Positions 15,597 through 24,673 of a stretch of DNA of 64,000 bases are shown piece by piece. The translations under genes were made by a program, and so were the position numbers. Every line of letters starts with the position of its first letter. Position 1 is the first letter of the stretch. The stretch covers positions 61,611 through 125,610 of the forward strand of contig NZ_JAGDEL010000020.1 in the NCBI RefSeq assembly GCF_017497975.1, read 5' to 3'. The stretch is from Metabacillus bambusae. GTDB lineage: Bacteria; Bacillota; Bacilli; Bacillales; Bacillaceae. Below the pieces are notes generated by a model. It was given only the letters and a program-made list of their open reading frames with translations. It was not told the DNA's origin and ran no database searches.

Positions 15597-17393
15597 TTAC
15601 TTTACTATATTCACATGCCACATATCATTTATTTTTCGAATTTTTTCCAAATCACACTTTGGTTTTCGATCATATGTTAATAAGCCATTAATCTCCTGTT
15701 CCACATCTGTTAATTGTGTATAACAATAACCATGCAATGAGTTGGAAGTGTATACTGCTTTCATCACTCTTTCATAATCTGCTAAATAATCCTCCGCATT
15801 GGTGACTGATGTATAGCCCCAACCACTTTCATCTCCCACTTTATAGCCTATACCACCAAACTCTGTTAAGAGAATTGGCTCACCACAGTGACTGAAGCCT
15901 TTAGTGTAGATTCTTCTTCCAGCTGGTTTTGAGTGAAGTAAATTTTCAGTCGTTGATAATGAACTTCGATACTCATTGTATTTATCGACTTCATCCTTAT
16001 GGCCATGATTATAGTTATGGATTGCACAAATATCTGTTTTAGTTAATTCCCACCCATCATTTGAAATAACTAATCTCGTTTTATCAAGTGAATGGATTAA
16101 ATGATACATTGCTAATGAATGGTGCTTTTGTTGGTCATCATTTGAAATCGCAGGAACTCCCCAGCTCTCATTAATAGGAACCCATGTTACAATACAAGGA
16201 TGATTGTAATCACGCTCAATAATTTCAAACCATTCCTTTGTTAGACGTGCAACTGCATCCTCATTATAGGAAGGTGAAGCTGCACATTCTCCCCATACGA
16301 GAAATCCTAGCTTATCTGCCCAATGAAGAAAACGTGGATCTTCTACCTTTTGATGCTTCCTACAACCGTTAAATCCCATTTCTTTTGCTAATTCAATATC
16401 CTGCTTTAACGCTTGATCTGTTGGTGCAGTCAATAAACCTTCTGGCCAGTAGCCCTGGTCAAGCACAAGTTTTTGATAATAAGGTCTGTTGTTTAGATAG
16501 ACCATCCCATTTTCGGTATGGACTTTTCTCATACCGAAGTATGAAGTGATTTCATCAAGTACTGAATCATCTTCTAGCAAGCGAATTTTCACATCGAATA
16601 AATTAGGATTTTCCGGTGACCAATTCCACCCAACATGATGGAACCCTGTTCTGAAAATTTTTAGATTATAGAGATTTATCGATCTTTTTAGATAATTTTC
16701 ATGTATTTTTATCGTTTCATTTGCTACATGTTCATCTTTAAAGGTAATATCAATTTCAACCTTTTTATTTACATATTCACCTGCTATTTCAAAATCAATT
16801 GTTATATCTCCATTGTCAATATCAGGAGTAAATCTCACTTTTTTTATATGTGTTTTATTCACTGCCTCTAACCAAACCGTTTGCCATATTCCAGTTGTCC
16901 GTGTATACCATATCGCAGCAGATTTTTCTATCCAATACTGTTTTCCACGAGGAATCGTTTCATCTGTGGAAGGGTCTTCTACTCTAACGACAACTGATTG
17001 TGTTCCTTCTATTAAATAGTTTGTAATATCGAAAGAAAAAGCTGTGTGTCCCCCTTCATGAGAACCTACTAAATTCCCGTTAATGAAAACCATTGATCGA
17101 TAGTCAACAGCACCAAAATGTAAGAGAATTTGCTTACCCACCATCGAATCGGGAATGTCGAATTCACGTCGATACCAGACCCAATCATGAAATGTAGGAT
17201 CATTAATTCCACTAAGCTTTGTTTGGTAAGCAAATGGAACATTTATTTTTTGTTTATATTTTCTTTCATTCTCAAACCATTTTTCTTCTAATCCACTATT
17301 TTGATCATCAAAATCAAAATCCCATTCACCATTAAGATTAAGCCAGTCGTTTCTAATTAACTGTGGACGAGGGTATTCTTGTCGAAATGTCAT
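15597..17393 (-). CDS. Glycoside hydrolase family 2, copy B
   Basis: 598 residues from the ATG at 17393 (AAGGAGAAG upstream; an in-frame start at 17411 has no ribosome site). N-terminal jelly roll (EYPRPQ...LNGEWDF), central Ig-like domain, then a TIM barrel. The acid/base Glu lies in WVPINESWG (about 408) and the nucleophile in LLTEFGG (about 509). GH2 covers beta-galactosidase, beta-glucuronidase, beta-mannosidase and related exo-enzymes; specificity cannot be read here. There is no signal peptide, so it acts in the cytoplasm on imported oligosaccharides. It is a tandem paralogue of the gene just upstream, 25 bases away. Confidence 0.9.
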   Translation of the reverse strand: MTFRQEYPRPQLIRNDWLNLNGEWDFDFDDQNSGLEEKWFENERKYKQKINVPFAYQTKLSGINDPTFHDWVWYRREFDIPDSMVGKQILLHFGAVDYRSMVFINGNLVGSHEGGHTAFSFDITNYLIEGTQSVVVRVEDPSTDETIPRGKQYWIEKSAAIWYTRTTGIWQTVWLEAVNKTHIKKVRFTPDIDNGDITIDFEIAGEYVNKKVEIDITFKDEHVANETIKIHENYLKRSINLYNLKIFRTGFHHVGWNWSPENPNLFDVKIRLLEDDSVLDEITSYFGMRKVHTENGMVYLNNRPYYQKLVLDQGYWPEGLLTAPTDQALKQDIELAKEMGFNGCRKHQKVEDPRFLHWADKLGFLVWGECAASPSYNEDAVARLTKEWFEIIERDYNHPCIVTWVPINESWGVPAISNDDQQKHHSLAMYHLIHSLDKTRLVISNDGWELTKTDICAIHNYNHGHKDEVDKYNEYRSSLSTTENLLHSKPAGRRIYTKGFSHCGEPILLTEFGGIGYKVGDESGWGYTSVTNAEDYLADYERVMKAVYTSNSLHGYCYTQLTDVEQEINGLLTYDRKPKCDLEKIRKINDMWHVNIVK

Positions 17394-17418
17394 AAACTTC
17401 TCCTTTAGCAATGTGGAA

Positions 17419-19179
17419 TTATTTATTGTTTATTTCTCTAATTTTAGTTAAATCTATTTTTGGTGTTCGATCTTCATTTAGAAGACCATTAATCTCTTGC
17501 TGCACATCAGTAATTTGTGTATAACAAAATCCACTAATATATGGAGTATCTTTAATTCCTTGAGTAATAGATTCATAGCGAGATAGAAACTCTTTTTCAC
17601 TCTTTACCTGATTACCATAGCCCCAACCCTTTTCAGAATTGAATGCAATTCCACCATACTCACTTATGATGATTGGTTGACCTTTATATTCATATCCAAG
17701 TGCCATTGCGTGCTTAGATTTATTGAATGCGATTTCATTATTAACGACCTTTTCCTTATCTTCATAACGCTTTAGGAATTCATCCCCATATTCGACATAA
17801 TCATGTAGCGTAATAATGTCTGAAACTGTATGCTCCCAACCATCGTTGACAATAACAGGTCTCATGCTATCGATTGCTTTTGTAAGATGATAAATTCCTT
17901 CAGTGAATTTTTGTTGCTTACGGTCTGTATAAATATTTTTTACGCCCCATGATTCATTAAACGGTGTCCATGTAATGATGCATGGGTGATTATATTGTTG
18001 TTTGACAACCTCTATCCATTCCTCGGTAAAGTTTTGAACAGCCTCATCTGAAAATTCATATGTTGCCGCCATTTCAGACCAAACAAGAAGACCCTTTTTG
18101 TCTGCCCAATAGAGGTATCGTTGATCTTCAACCTTCATATGCTTCCTTACTCCGTTAAAGCCCATCTCTAATGTTTTATCAATATCCTCTAGTATTGCTT
18201 CCTCAGATGGTGGTGTTAAATGTGATTCTCCCCAATACCCTTGATCTAGCAGTAGCTTTTGATAGATTGGAATATTATTAAGTAATACATTTCCGTTTTC
18301 TATTGAAATCTTTCTCATCCCAAAATAGGACTTTACCTGATCGATCACTTCACCATTTTTATATAATGTGAATTCTACATCATATAAATTTGGAGAACCT
18401 GTACTCCATCTGACAACTCGCCAATGATGAAACTCACTTGCAATATTTGCAGTCACGGTTTGATTAGAGCGTCCAACGGTTAAATCAAATGTTTTAATTT
18501 GTTGACCATTAAAGGAAATCGATGTATTTAAGACGAGTGAGTGATCAATGTCACCTGAAACTTCAAATTCAAACTCAACTGATTCTGTATCGATATCTGG
18601 TGTCATTTTGACTGCTTGAATATGTGCTTCATTTAAAAACTCGAGCCATACCGTTTGCCAGATCCCAGTAGTTTGAACATACCAGCATTCGTAACTAGTA
18701 TCTAACCACCTTTGTTTTCCTCGGGGCTGAAAGCAGCTTTCGCTATCCTCGCATTTCACGACAATATTTACTTCATTTGTTGTATCAAGCATGTAGTCAG
18801 TAATATTAAATGAGAAGGCGATCTGACCACCCTTTCGCTCACCTACGAATATTCCATTTATCCATAGCTTTGTTTTATAATCGGCTGCTTGGAAATGAAG
18901 CACAATTTCTTTTTGTTTAAACTCATTAGGGATCGTTACAGTTTTTTGATACCAAACATTAGGACAAAAAACTTCTTCCCCTATTCCGCTAGCTTTTGTT
19001 TCATATGTAAAAGGAACAATAATTTTTTTATCAAAAGTTGATTCTTCGTACCATTTTTCCTTTTCACCTTTATTTTCTTTATCAAATTTAAAGTTCCACT
19101 CACCATTTAAATTCACCCAATCAGCTCTTTCAAATTGTGGACGTGGGTATTCTTTTTTTGGAATATTTATATCTACCAT
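17419..19179 (-). CDS. Glycoside hydrolase family 2, copy A
   Basis: 586 residues. It has the same architecture as its neighbour: sugar-binding jelly roll with EYPRPQFERADWVNLNGEW, Ig-like domain and TIM barrel. The catalytic Glu residues are in WTPFNESWG (about 406) and IISEYGG (about 505). The two GH2 proteins are clearly homologous along their length yet quite diverged, suggesting an old duplication with a shift in linkage or sugar specificity. A GGAGATAGATAG site precedes the ATG. It is the first gene after a strong promoter (TTGACA/TATTCT) flanked by possible operator repeats, and the likely regulator gene follows upstream. Cytoplasmic. Confidence 0.9.
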   Translation of the reverse strand: MVDINIPKKEYPRPQFERADWVNLNGEWNFKFDKENKGEKEKWYEESTFDKKIIVPFTYETKASGIGEEVFCPNVWYQKTVTIPNEFKQKEIVLHFQAADYKTKLWINGIFVGERKGGQIAFSFNITDYMLDTTNEVNIVVKCEDSESCFQPRGKQRWLDTSYECWYVQTTGIWQTVWLEFLNEAHIQAVKMTPDIDTESVEFEFEVSGDIDHSLVLNTSISFNGQQIKTFDLTVGRSNQTVTANIASEFHHWRVVRWSTGSPNLYDVEFTLYKNGEVIDQVKSYFGMRKISIENGNVLLNNIPIYQKLLLDQGYWGESHLTPPSEEAILEDIDKTLEMGFNGVRKHMKVEDQRYLYWADKKGLLVWSEMAATYEFSDEAVQNFTEEWIEVVKQQYNHPCIITWTPFNESWGVKNIYTDRKQQKFTEGIYHLTKAIDSMRPVIVNDGWEHTVSDIITLHDYVEYGDEFLKRYEDKEKVVNNEIAFNKSKHAMALGYEYKGQPIIISEYGGIAFNSEKGWGYGNQVKSEKEFLSRYESITQGIKDTPYISGFCYTQITDVQQEINGLLNEDRTPKIDLTKIREINNK

Positions 19180-19330
19180 TCTATCTATCTCCTTATCTTG
19201 AAACTAATTTAATTTACAATGTAAAACAAAGTATTCCTTACATAATCGTTCTAAAACAGAAAACAAGTAGTAGGCAATGCCATACGAATGATTAAACCCA
19301 ATTATTTTTTCATTTATATCTCCTTTTTTG

Positions 19331-19355
19331 ATTATTACAAGAAAATTGTATTATT
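19331..19355. promoter_or_regulatory. Possible operator in the GH2 leader
   Basis: ATTATTACAA (19331-19340) and TTGTATTATT (19346-19355) form an inverted repeat with one mismatch. The half-site TTGTAATAAT also occurs in the palindrome at 19442-19455 and, in related form, before the ArsR-type gene. Confidence 0.45.
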
Positions 19356-19380
19356 ACTGTTTTTCTGTAACTTTAATAAA

Positions 19381-19409
19381 AGAATACCCTTTCATTTGCT
19401 CTTTGTCAA
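19381..19409 (-). promoter_or_regulatory. SigmaA-type promoter of the GH2 operon
   Basis: On the minus strand TTGACA (19409-19404), a 17-base spacer, then TATTCT (19386-19381). The leader to the first GH2 start is about 190 bases. Confidence 0.7.
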
Positions 19410-19441
19410 CAATATAATTACTTTTTCTGTTTAATTACAGT

Positions 19442-19455
19442 ATTATTGTAATAAT
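19442..19455. promoter_or_regulatory. Palindromic operator upstream of the GH2 promoter
   Basis: ATTATT-GT-AATAAT is a perfect palindrome with a 2-base centre. It sits 32 bases upstream of the -35 box and contains TTGTAATAAT, shared with the leader repeat. It is a candidate binding site for the adjacent ArsR-family protein. Confidence 0.5.
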
Positions 19456-19476
19456 GGAGAAGGATGATCCAAAAAC

Positions 19477-19564
19477 AAGGGGTCAAACCCCACTGTGACA
19501 CATTCTATAGGATTTTTACATACTAAAGAAGCGCTATAAAATGTCGTTTGGGGGTTTGACCCTT
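19477..19564. repeat. Long inverted repeat downstream of the ArsR-type gene
   Basis: AAGGGGTCAAACCCC (19477-19491) and GGGGTTTGACCCTT (19551-19564) pair almost perfectly around a 59-base loop. It starts 5 bases after the regulator stop. The arms resemble the GGGGTC...GACCCC palindromes scattered in many Bacillus genomes. It may terminate transcription or be a small mobile repeat. Confidence 0.55.
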
Positions 19565-19568
19565 ATCG

Positions 19569-20489
19569 TTAATAGAATGATATTTTTAATTTTATATCTT
19601 GCGGATGGTCACCGAATTCGCTTCCAAATAAATTCATTCCACCTTTGTGAACAGCATCTTCTTTAATACCTATTCGAAAAGATAAATATTCACGATCTAA
19701 TATCCCTAAATCCTGGATCGTTATATCTGAAAGGAAAACGTCATCTATTGTCGCCTTTTCCCCGGTAACTTTCCACGTTTTTAAGGAGCCGTATTGTGTT
19801 GAGGTTGATTCTATCCAAGCTTTAGAGTTAAGTTTTCCTGGTCTATCTCCGAAGTCCCCTGGGCTTGTCCATGTTCCTATATCAATTCCATTCAACCAAA
19901 CTGTTATATCTGAAGGCCAATTATGATCATAGTTCGGGGCTTCTGAGCAGATTTCCGCAGAAAACTCAACAGCTTTAATTTTTGCTCCATGTGGGATGAC
20001 AAGAGGAAACTTATAATCAAAATACCCTTTCCTTGTCCATATTAACTGCGCCTTTGAACGAACGGGATTATAAAAGTGAACCGGCTCATCTTCTGGTATG
20101 ATAGCGCTCTCTCGATCTGCAATACCACATGTTGGTGAAACAAGGAAGTCGGTGTATTGACCTATCGGCATTTCAAGTTCATAGTGTTCATACGTGTCCT
20201 TGCTTAAAGGAACATTTAAAGTAATATGAATGTCGTCAAAATTTCGTGTGCAAACCTTCATAGCGCCTCTACTCGCAGGACGAAGCTCCGTTTGTATCAA
20301 CCCAGCCTCTTCAAGAACCTTAATATGTGATGCTGCGGTAGAAACGGGAATATCTAACCTCTCTGCCAATTGATTTATGTTTACATTTCCTTTATTTAAA
20401 AGCTCAACGATTTTCAATCGAACCTCTGATGATAAAGCATGCGCTACGATCCGCAATTTCTCTGGATTTATAATCGATAATTCTAACAA
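19569..20489 (-). CDS. ArsR-family transcriptional regulator of the polysaccharide locus
   Basis: 306 residues. An N-terminal winged helix-turn-helix (about 10-85: ALSSEVRLKIVELL, INQLAERLDIPVSTAASHIKVLEEAGLI) is followed by a long C-terminal domain unlike the metal-sensing ArsR proteins, presumably for a sugar ligand. No metal-binding Cys cluster is visible. The start is TTG with GAGGAAG upstream, and no ATG fits the HTH fold better. It precedes the GH2 operon on the same strand and is the only regulator in the locus, so it probably controls GH2, ABC, GH43 and sulfatase transcription. Confidence 0.82.
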   Translation of the reverse strand: MLELSIINPEKLRIVAHALSSEVRLKIVELLNKGNVNINQLAERLDIPVSTAASHIKVLEEAGLIQTELRPASRGAMKVCTRNFDDIHITLNVPLSKDTYEHYELEMPIGQYTDFLVSPTCGIADRESAIIPEDEPVHFYNPVRSKAQLIWTRKGYFDYKFPLVIPHGAKIKAVEFSAEICSEAPNYDHNWPSDITVWLNGIDIGTWTSPGDFGDRPGKLNSKAWIESTSTQYGSLKTWKVTGEKATIDDVFLSDITIQDLGILDREYLSFRIGIKEDAVHKGGMNLFGSEFGDHPQDIKLKISFY

Positions 20490-20600
20490 GGTTCTTCCTC
20501 AACTCCTATTTGTCCCAATAATCTGTTGTAATGACTAATACAAACGAAATAATTGTATATACCCGTATTTTCTAATCAAAAAGAATGGATTAATCTAATT

Positions 20601-20613
20601 TTATTGTAATATT
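20601..20613. promoter_or_regulatory. TATTGTAATA-type box before the ArsR-type gene
   Basis: TTATTGTAATATT lies about 115 bases upstream of the regulator start and resembles the TTGTAATAAT boxes near the GH2 promoter. Autoregulation would fit. Confidence 0.35.
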
Positions 20614-20711
20614 GAAACTACGTCAAGAATATGGGTAGATTAAAATCATTTCGTCCTATAGTCAGAACCACAATGACAGCCTTTTCTCTTTATGTAAAAT
20701 CCTTAGTGCAA

Positions 20712-20860
20712 GACGAACAAAAGCGCAAGCGCCTGTATCAGCCTAAGGCAAATAAGATGATTTATAATAGAAGGTGTACTTTACCTTCAAATCTAAATTA
20801 GCTTATGACCTCGAGGGGCTAGGCGCTGGAGTTGGATGTCGTACGCTTATCCACAGTTCA
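20712..20860. repeat. Dispersed Bacillaceae intergenic repeat (GCGCAAGCGCC ... GGCGCTGGAG type)
   Basis: It contains AAAAGCGCAAGCGCC at the left and CGAGGGGCTAGGCGCTGGAG near the right, ending in GTCGTACGCTTATCC. This combination is one I associate with a common non-coding repeat in Bacillus genomes. Only one copy is in this window, so the family assignment rests on memory. Confidence 0.5.
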
Positions 20861-20892
20861 AGAATTTTATAGTTTCCTAAACAAGAACAAAT

Positions 20893-20921
20893 GCCCATCC
20901 GTGCTGATCGTTTGGATGGGC
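20893..20921 (-). terminator. Terminator of the aldo/keto reductase gene
   Basis: Arms GCCCATCC (20893-20900) and GGATGGGC (20914-20921), then ATTTGTTCTTG on the minus strand. Confidence 0.7.
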
Positions 20922-20960
20922 TTTGATGGTTTGAATCAAAAGGTGAGACATCACTTTAAG

Positions 20961-21785
20961 TTAACGAACATTCATGTCACTTGGATGCGGTCCTTTTCTT
21001 CGGTTGCGATTAAGTTGATTGATTTCCTCTATTTCAGTCTCAGTTAGTACGAAATCAAATACTTTAAAATTCTCTTCGATTCGTGATGGTGTGACTGATT
21101 TAGGAATGACAATTGTGTTATGTTGTAAATGCCAACGTAAGACAATCTGTGCTGGAGTTTTGCGATGTGACTTTGCAATCTTTTGAATGACTTCATCCTG
21201 TAACACTTCTCCTCCTTGATCAAGAGGACTCCATGCTTCGACAAAAATATTATGCTTTGCACAAAATTCTTTTATTTCATTTTGTGCAAGATATGGATGA
21301 CACTCAATTTGATTTAAAACTGGAACGACTTCACATTCCTTTAAGAGACGCTCTAAATGTTCAATTTCAAAGTTACACACGCCGATCGCTTTCACGCGGC
21401 CATCATGGTAAAGCTTTTCTAACGCTTTATATGTATCTACATACTCATCAAATTGTGGTGTTGGCCAGTGAATTAAATAAAGATCTACATATTCAAGACC
21501 TAATTTCTCTAAGCTTTCATCAAAAGCACGTAATGTGTTCTCATAGCCTTGATCACTATTCCACACCTTAGTCGTAATAAATAATTCTGCGCGTGGGACA
21601 GATGCTTCTTTTATCGCTTTTCCTACGCCTATTTCATTTTGGTAGATCATCGCTGTGTCAATCGATGTGTACCCAGCCTCAATTGCTTTTGCAACGGCAG
21701 AAGTAGCTTCATCATCAGCAACCTGCCAAACACCAAATCCAAGCTGAGGCATTTTTAATCCATTATTTAAGATAACCCAATCCAT
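20961..21785 (-). CDS. Aldo/keto reductase, AKR5 type (YvgN/YtbE-like)
   Basis: 274 residues, an (alpha/beta)8 barrel using NADPH to reduce aldehydes such as methylglyoxal or other carbonyls. The catalytic tetrad is complete: Asp43 and Tyr48 in SIDTAMIYQNE, Lys73 in ITTKVWN, His106 in LYLIHWPTP. The late IPKSVTPSRIEENFKVFDF is the cofactor-binding segment typical of the family. AAAGGAG precedes the ATG. It stands alone between two terminator-like structures, so it is monocistronic. A role in sugar metabolism from the neighbouring locus is possible but not shown; carbonyl detoxification is more usual. Confidence 0.92.
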   Translation of the reverse strand: MDWVILNNGLKMPQLGFGVWQVADDEATSAVAKAIEAGYTSIDTAMIYQNEIGVGKAIKEASVPRAELFITTKVWNSDQGYENTLRAFDESLEKLGLEYVDLYLIHWPTPQFDEYVDTYKALEKLYHDGRVKAIGVCNFEIEHLERLLKECEVVPVLNQIECHPYLAQNEIKEFCAKHNIFVEAWSPLDQGGEVLQDEVIQKIAKSHRKTPAQIVLRWHLQHNTIVIPKSVTPSRIEENFKVFDFVLTETEIEEINQLNRNRRKGPHPSDMNVR

Positions 21786-21951
21786 TTTACATTTCTCCTT
21801 TTATCAAAAGTAAAACCAATCTAACCATACTAATATTTATTCATCTGGATGATTTCATTCATAAGCAAAAGTAGATTATTAAAAAGAAACAAGCAGATAT
21901 TAATAAAAGTAAGGTTAAATTGTTTGGTAAATGTTTTTTAGAGTACGTAAA

Positions 21952-23193
21952 CTATCTTGTAGCGTGTACTGTAATAGTAGACTTTCGAACTAATCCGTAA
22001 TAAGATAAAAATGCCAAAAAGCTTGCTAAAAAGATAATGATTCCCATAGGTACTGCAGAATATTCTCCTGCTAATCCTACAAGTGGAGCCGTTAATGAGC
22101 CAAGGATAAATGGTAATACCCCTAATAGTGCTGAGGCGCTTCCGGCAATATGGCCTTGTGTCTCCATTGCTAATGAAAAAGATGTAGTAGAAATAATTGC
22201 AATAGATGAAACGAAAAAGAAGATCGGAATAGCAAATATAATTAGCGGTGCTTTTAATAGAATAGCGACCAGTAATAAAGCAGCAGATGAGTTTGCCAGA
22301 ATTAAACCAAACTTTAAGAAAGTTTTCTCTGAAATGATATCTGAAAAGCGACCAACTGACTGGGTTCCTATGATTAAAGCAATCCCATTAACGCCAAATA
22401 ATAAACTAAATCCCTGAGGTGACACACCATAAATATTCTGATAGACAAAAGAAATACCAGATACGTAGGCAAAGATTCCTGCAATGATAAAAGCTTGTGT
22501 AAGGGCATAGCCTGCAAATTGGCGATCTTTTAAGAGAATGCCAAAATTCTTGACGATCTGTGAAAAGTTACTAGGTATACGATTTTCCTGTGGTAAGGAT
22601 TCTTCTAATTTCAATGAAACAGTTAACAATAACACCACGCCAATACAAGTCAAAACAATAAATACCCATTTCCAATCGGCAAAAGCAAGGATTCCAGCAC
22701 CAGCAATAGGTGCAACAATTGGGCCGAGATTACCTACTAGCATCAATAAAGCGAAAAACTTTGTAAGTTCCCTTCCGCTATAGACATCTCGAACAATTGC
22801 GCGAGAAATTACAAGTCCACCAGCTGCAGCAAACCCTTGAACAAAGCGAGAAGCGATGAACGCATATATATTTGGTGCAAAAGCACATGTTAAAGAAGCT
22901 AGTAAATACAAACTTAGAAAAATAAGCAAAGGTTTACGTCTTCCTTGAACATCACTCATCGGACCAATAATCAATTGCCCCAATCCCAGTCCTAATAGGC
23001 ATGTTGTTAAACTAATTTGTACGAGTGAAGCACTCGTTTGATACTCTTCTACAATCGTAGGAAATGAAGGCAAATACGTGTCGATCGTAAATGGACCTAA
23101 AAGTCCAAGTGAGCCTAAAAGTAAAGCCAGCTGCAATCGTTTCGTTCCTGTTAAATTATTCAAGTTTTCTCGCCTCTCTGTCAAAACAGACAT
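21952..23193 (-). CDS. Multidrug efflux MFS transporter, Bcr/CflA family
   Basis: 413 residues, about 12 membrane segments. DTYLPSFPTI in TM1, GQLIIGPMSDVQGRRKPLL (MFS motif A) after TM2, and SRAIVRDVYSG after TM4 are Bcr/CflA hallmarks. Members export bicyclomycin, chloramphenicol, sulfonamides or amino acids such as Cys. The ATG at 23193 has a weak ribosome site. A TTG 10 codons downstream has AGAGGCGAG and could be the true start; the residues before it are polar. No regulator is adjacent, although a MarR gene lies about 1.5 kb upstream on the same strand, beyond namA. Confidence 0.88.
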   Translation of the reverse strand: MSVLTERRENLNNLTGTKRLQLALLLGSLGLLGPFTIDTYLPSFPTIVEEYQTSASLVQISLTTCLLGLGLGQLIIGPMSDVQGRRKPLLIFLSLYLLASLTCAFAPNIYAFIASRFVQGFAAAGGLVISRAIVRDVYSGRELTKFFALLMLVGNLGPIVAPIAGAGILAFADWKWVFIVLTCIGVVLLLTVSLKLEESLPQENRIPSNFSQIVKNFGILLKDRQFAGYALTQAFIIAGIFAYVSGISFVYQNIYGVSPQGFSLLFGVNGIALIIGTQSVGRFSDIISEKTFLKFGLILANSSAALLLVAILLKAPLIIFAIPIFFFVSSIAIISTTSFSLAMETQGHIAGSASALLGVLPFILGSLTAPLVGLAGEYSAVPMGIIIFLASFLAFLSYYGLVRKSTITVHATR

Positions 23194-23277
23194 TTTCTAT
23201 TAAACTTTATTTCACTTTATCTATAATTTTTTGAATCGCATAACAAATTGAATTGTTCTTTGTTCTTCTTTCCAAAT

Positions 23278-23311
23278 CAAGAACAAGTGTCAGATTAGAC
23301 ACCTGTTCTTG
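23278..23311 (-). terminator. Terminator of namA
   Basis: Arms CAAGAACAAGTGTC (23278-23291) and GACACCTGTTCTTG (23298-23311) with one wobble, 23 bases past the namA stop. Confidence 0.7.
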
Positions 23312-23333
23312 AAAAGGTTTTGTATGTGGGCTG

Positions 23334-24365
23334 TTAATTTCTTGGAAACCCAGGGACATACTGTTTAGGCAGATCTGATTCTTTACGTAATAAAGCCGCA
23401 GCTTCCAATGCCCAATATGGATTTCTTAACATACCTCTTCCAACAGCCACAAGGTCTGCCTCTTCATTTCCGATGACGGCATTTGCGAGTAAAGGTTCAT
23501 CCAATCTACCAACCGCGATGACTGGAATATTCAGTTCTTGTTTTATTGCTCTTGCTAAAGGTACTTGATACGCAACATGTGTTCCAGGCTTTCCAGCAGC
23601 AGCAATCGGTCCCTCGCCCCCTGCACTCACATGAAATAGATCGACTCCAGCTTTTTGATAGACTCTAGAAAATTCGATTGCTTCATCGATCCCGTATCCG
23701 CCTTCGACGTATTCTTTTGCAGATATACGCATTATTAACGGCATCTCTGCAGGCATCTCGTTTTTAGCAGCTTGAATGATCTCTACGCCGAATTTGGTTA
23801 ACTCTTTTCCATATTCATCTGTTCTTTTATTCGTAAAAGCTGAATGGAATTGATGAATCAAGTAGCCGTGTGCACCGTGAAGCTCGATTACATCAACCCC
23901 TGCTTTAACCGCTCGCCCAACAGCTAAACGGAACTTTTCTACCATTTCTTTTACTTCTTCTGTGGAAAGCTCTCTTGGTGTTTTTGACTTTTCATCAAAA
24001 GGAATCGCAGACGGTGCAACTGGCACATCCGCGTCCTCCGCTTTGCGCCCAGCATGAGCAATTTGAATACCCACTTTTGCGCCATGCTGGTGACAAGCTT
24101 CTACAATTCTTGCTAGTGCAGGGATTTGCTCATCTGACCACAAGCCTAAATCATAATCTGAAATACGGCCATCTGGCTCGACATCCGTCATTTCAATAAT
24201 GATTAAGCTGGCACCGCCAATGGCACGGCTAACATAATGAATGTAGTGCCAATCTGTCGCGATTCCATCCTTATTTGTTACCGAGTATTGACACATTGGT
24301 GGCATCACCACGCGGTTTTTTAACTCAAGTCCTTTTATCTTAAAAGGGCTAAATAAATGTTCCAT
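23334..24365 (-). CDS. namA: NADPH dehydrogenase NamA, old yellow enzyme family
   Basis: 343 residues, an FMN-bound TIM barrel that reduces activated C=C bonds and nitro compounds with NADPH. MPPMCQYSV places the redox-modulating Cys at 25 and Tyr at 27, as in B. subtilis YqjM. IQIAHAGRKA, ELHGAHGYLIHQFHS (substrate-binding His residues) and VAVGRLDEP with ADLVAVGRGML near the C-terminus (phosphate binding) complete the signature. GGGAG precedes the ATG. It is single, flanked by a terminator and a long inverted repeat. A MarR-type gene upstream on the same strand is a plausible regulator of it. Confidence 0.95.
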   Translation of the reverse strand: MEHLFSPFKIKGLELKNRVVMPPMCQYSVTNKDGIATDWHYIHYVSRAIGGASLIIIEMTDVEPDGRISDYDLGLWSDEQIPALARIVEACHQHGAKVGIQIAHAGRKAEDADVPVAPSAIPFDEKSKTPRELSTEEVKEMVEKFRLAVGRAVKAGVDVIELHGAHGYLIHQFHSAFTNKRTDEYGKELTKFGVEIIQAAKNEMPAEMPLIMRISAKEYVEGGYGIDEAIEFSRVYQKAGVDLFHVSAGGEGPIAAAGKPGTHVAYQVPLARAIKQELNIPVIAVGRLDEPLLANAVIGNEEADLVAVGRGMLRNPYWALEAAALLRKESDLPKQYVPGFPRN

Positions 24366-24511
24366 GATAAAGACTCCCTTTATTATTAGTATGTCGGGAT
24401 GTAGTCAGCACCCTTGCTACTACATCAACTGTAAGTAAAATACTCGACTTTGACACATATCATTCATAGATTGTGTCCCTTTTTTCTTTCAGGTAAATTT
24501 GAAGGTTAACC

Positions 24512-24557
24512 GTGTAAATGTATGTGCATGCATAAAAATTAGCACATACATTTACAC
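24512..24557. promoter_or_regulatory. 16-bp perfect inverted repeat between marR-like gene and namA
   Basis: GTGTAAATGTATGTGC (24512-24527) and GCACATACATTTACAC (24542-24557) pair perfectly over 16 bp with a 14-base spacer. There is no U tract. It may be the terminator of the MarR-type gene or a regulator binding site about 150 bases upstream of namA. Confidence 0.55.
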
Positions 24558-24673
24558 CTCGTCAAATAAAAAGCATCATCTAACAAAAATGGGGCGTATA
24601 ACCGCCATTGTCAAATATATACAATAATAAAATGAAAGATTCGTAAATTTTTTAACTAGCCTCAAATTCTTGA

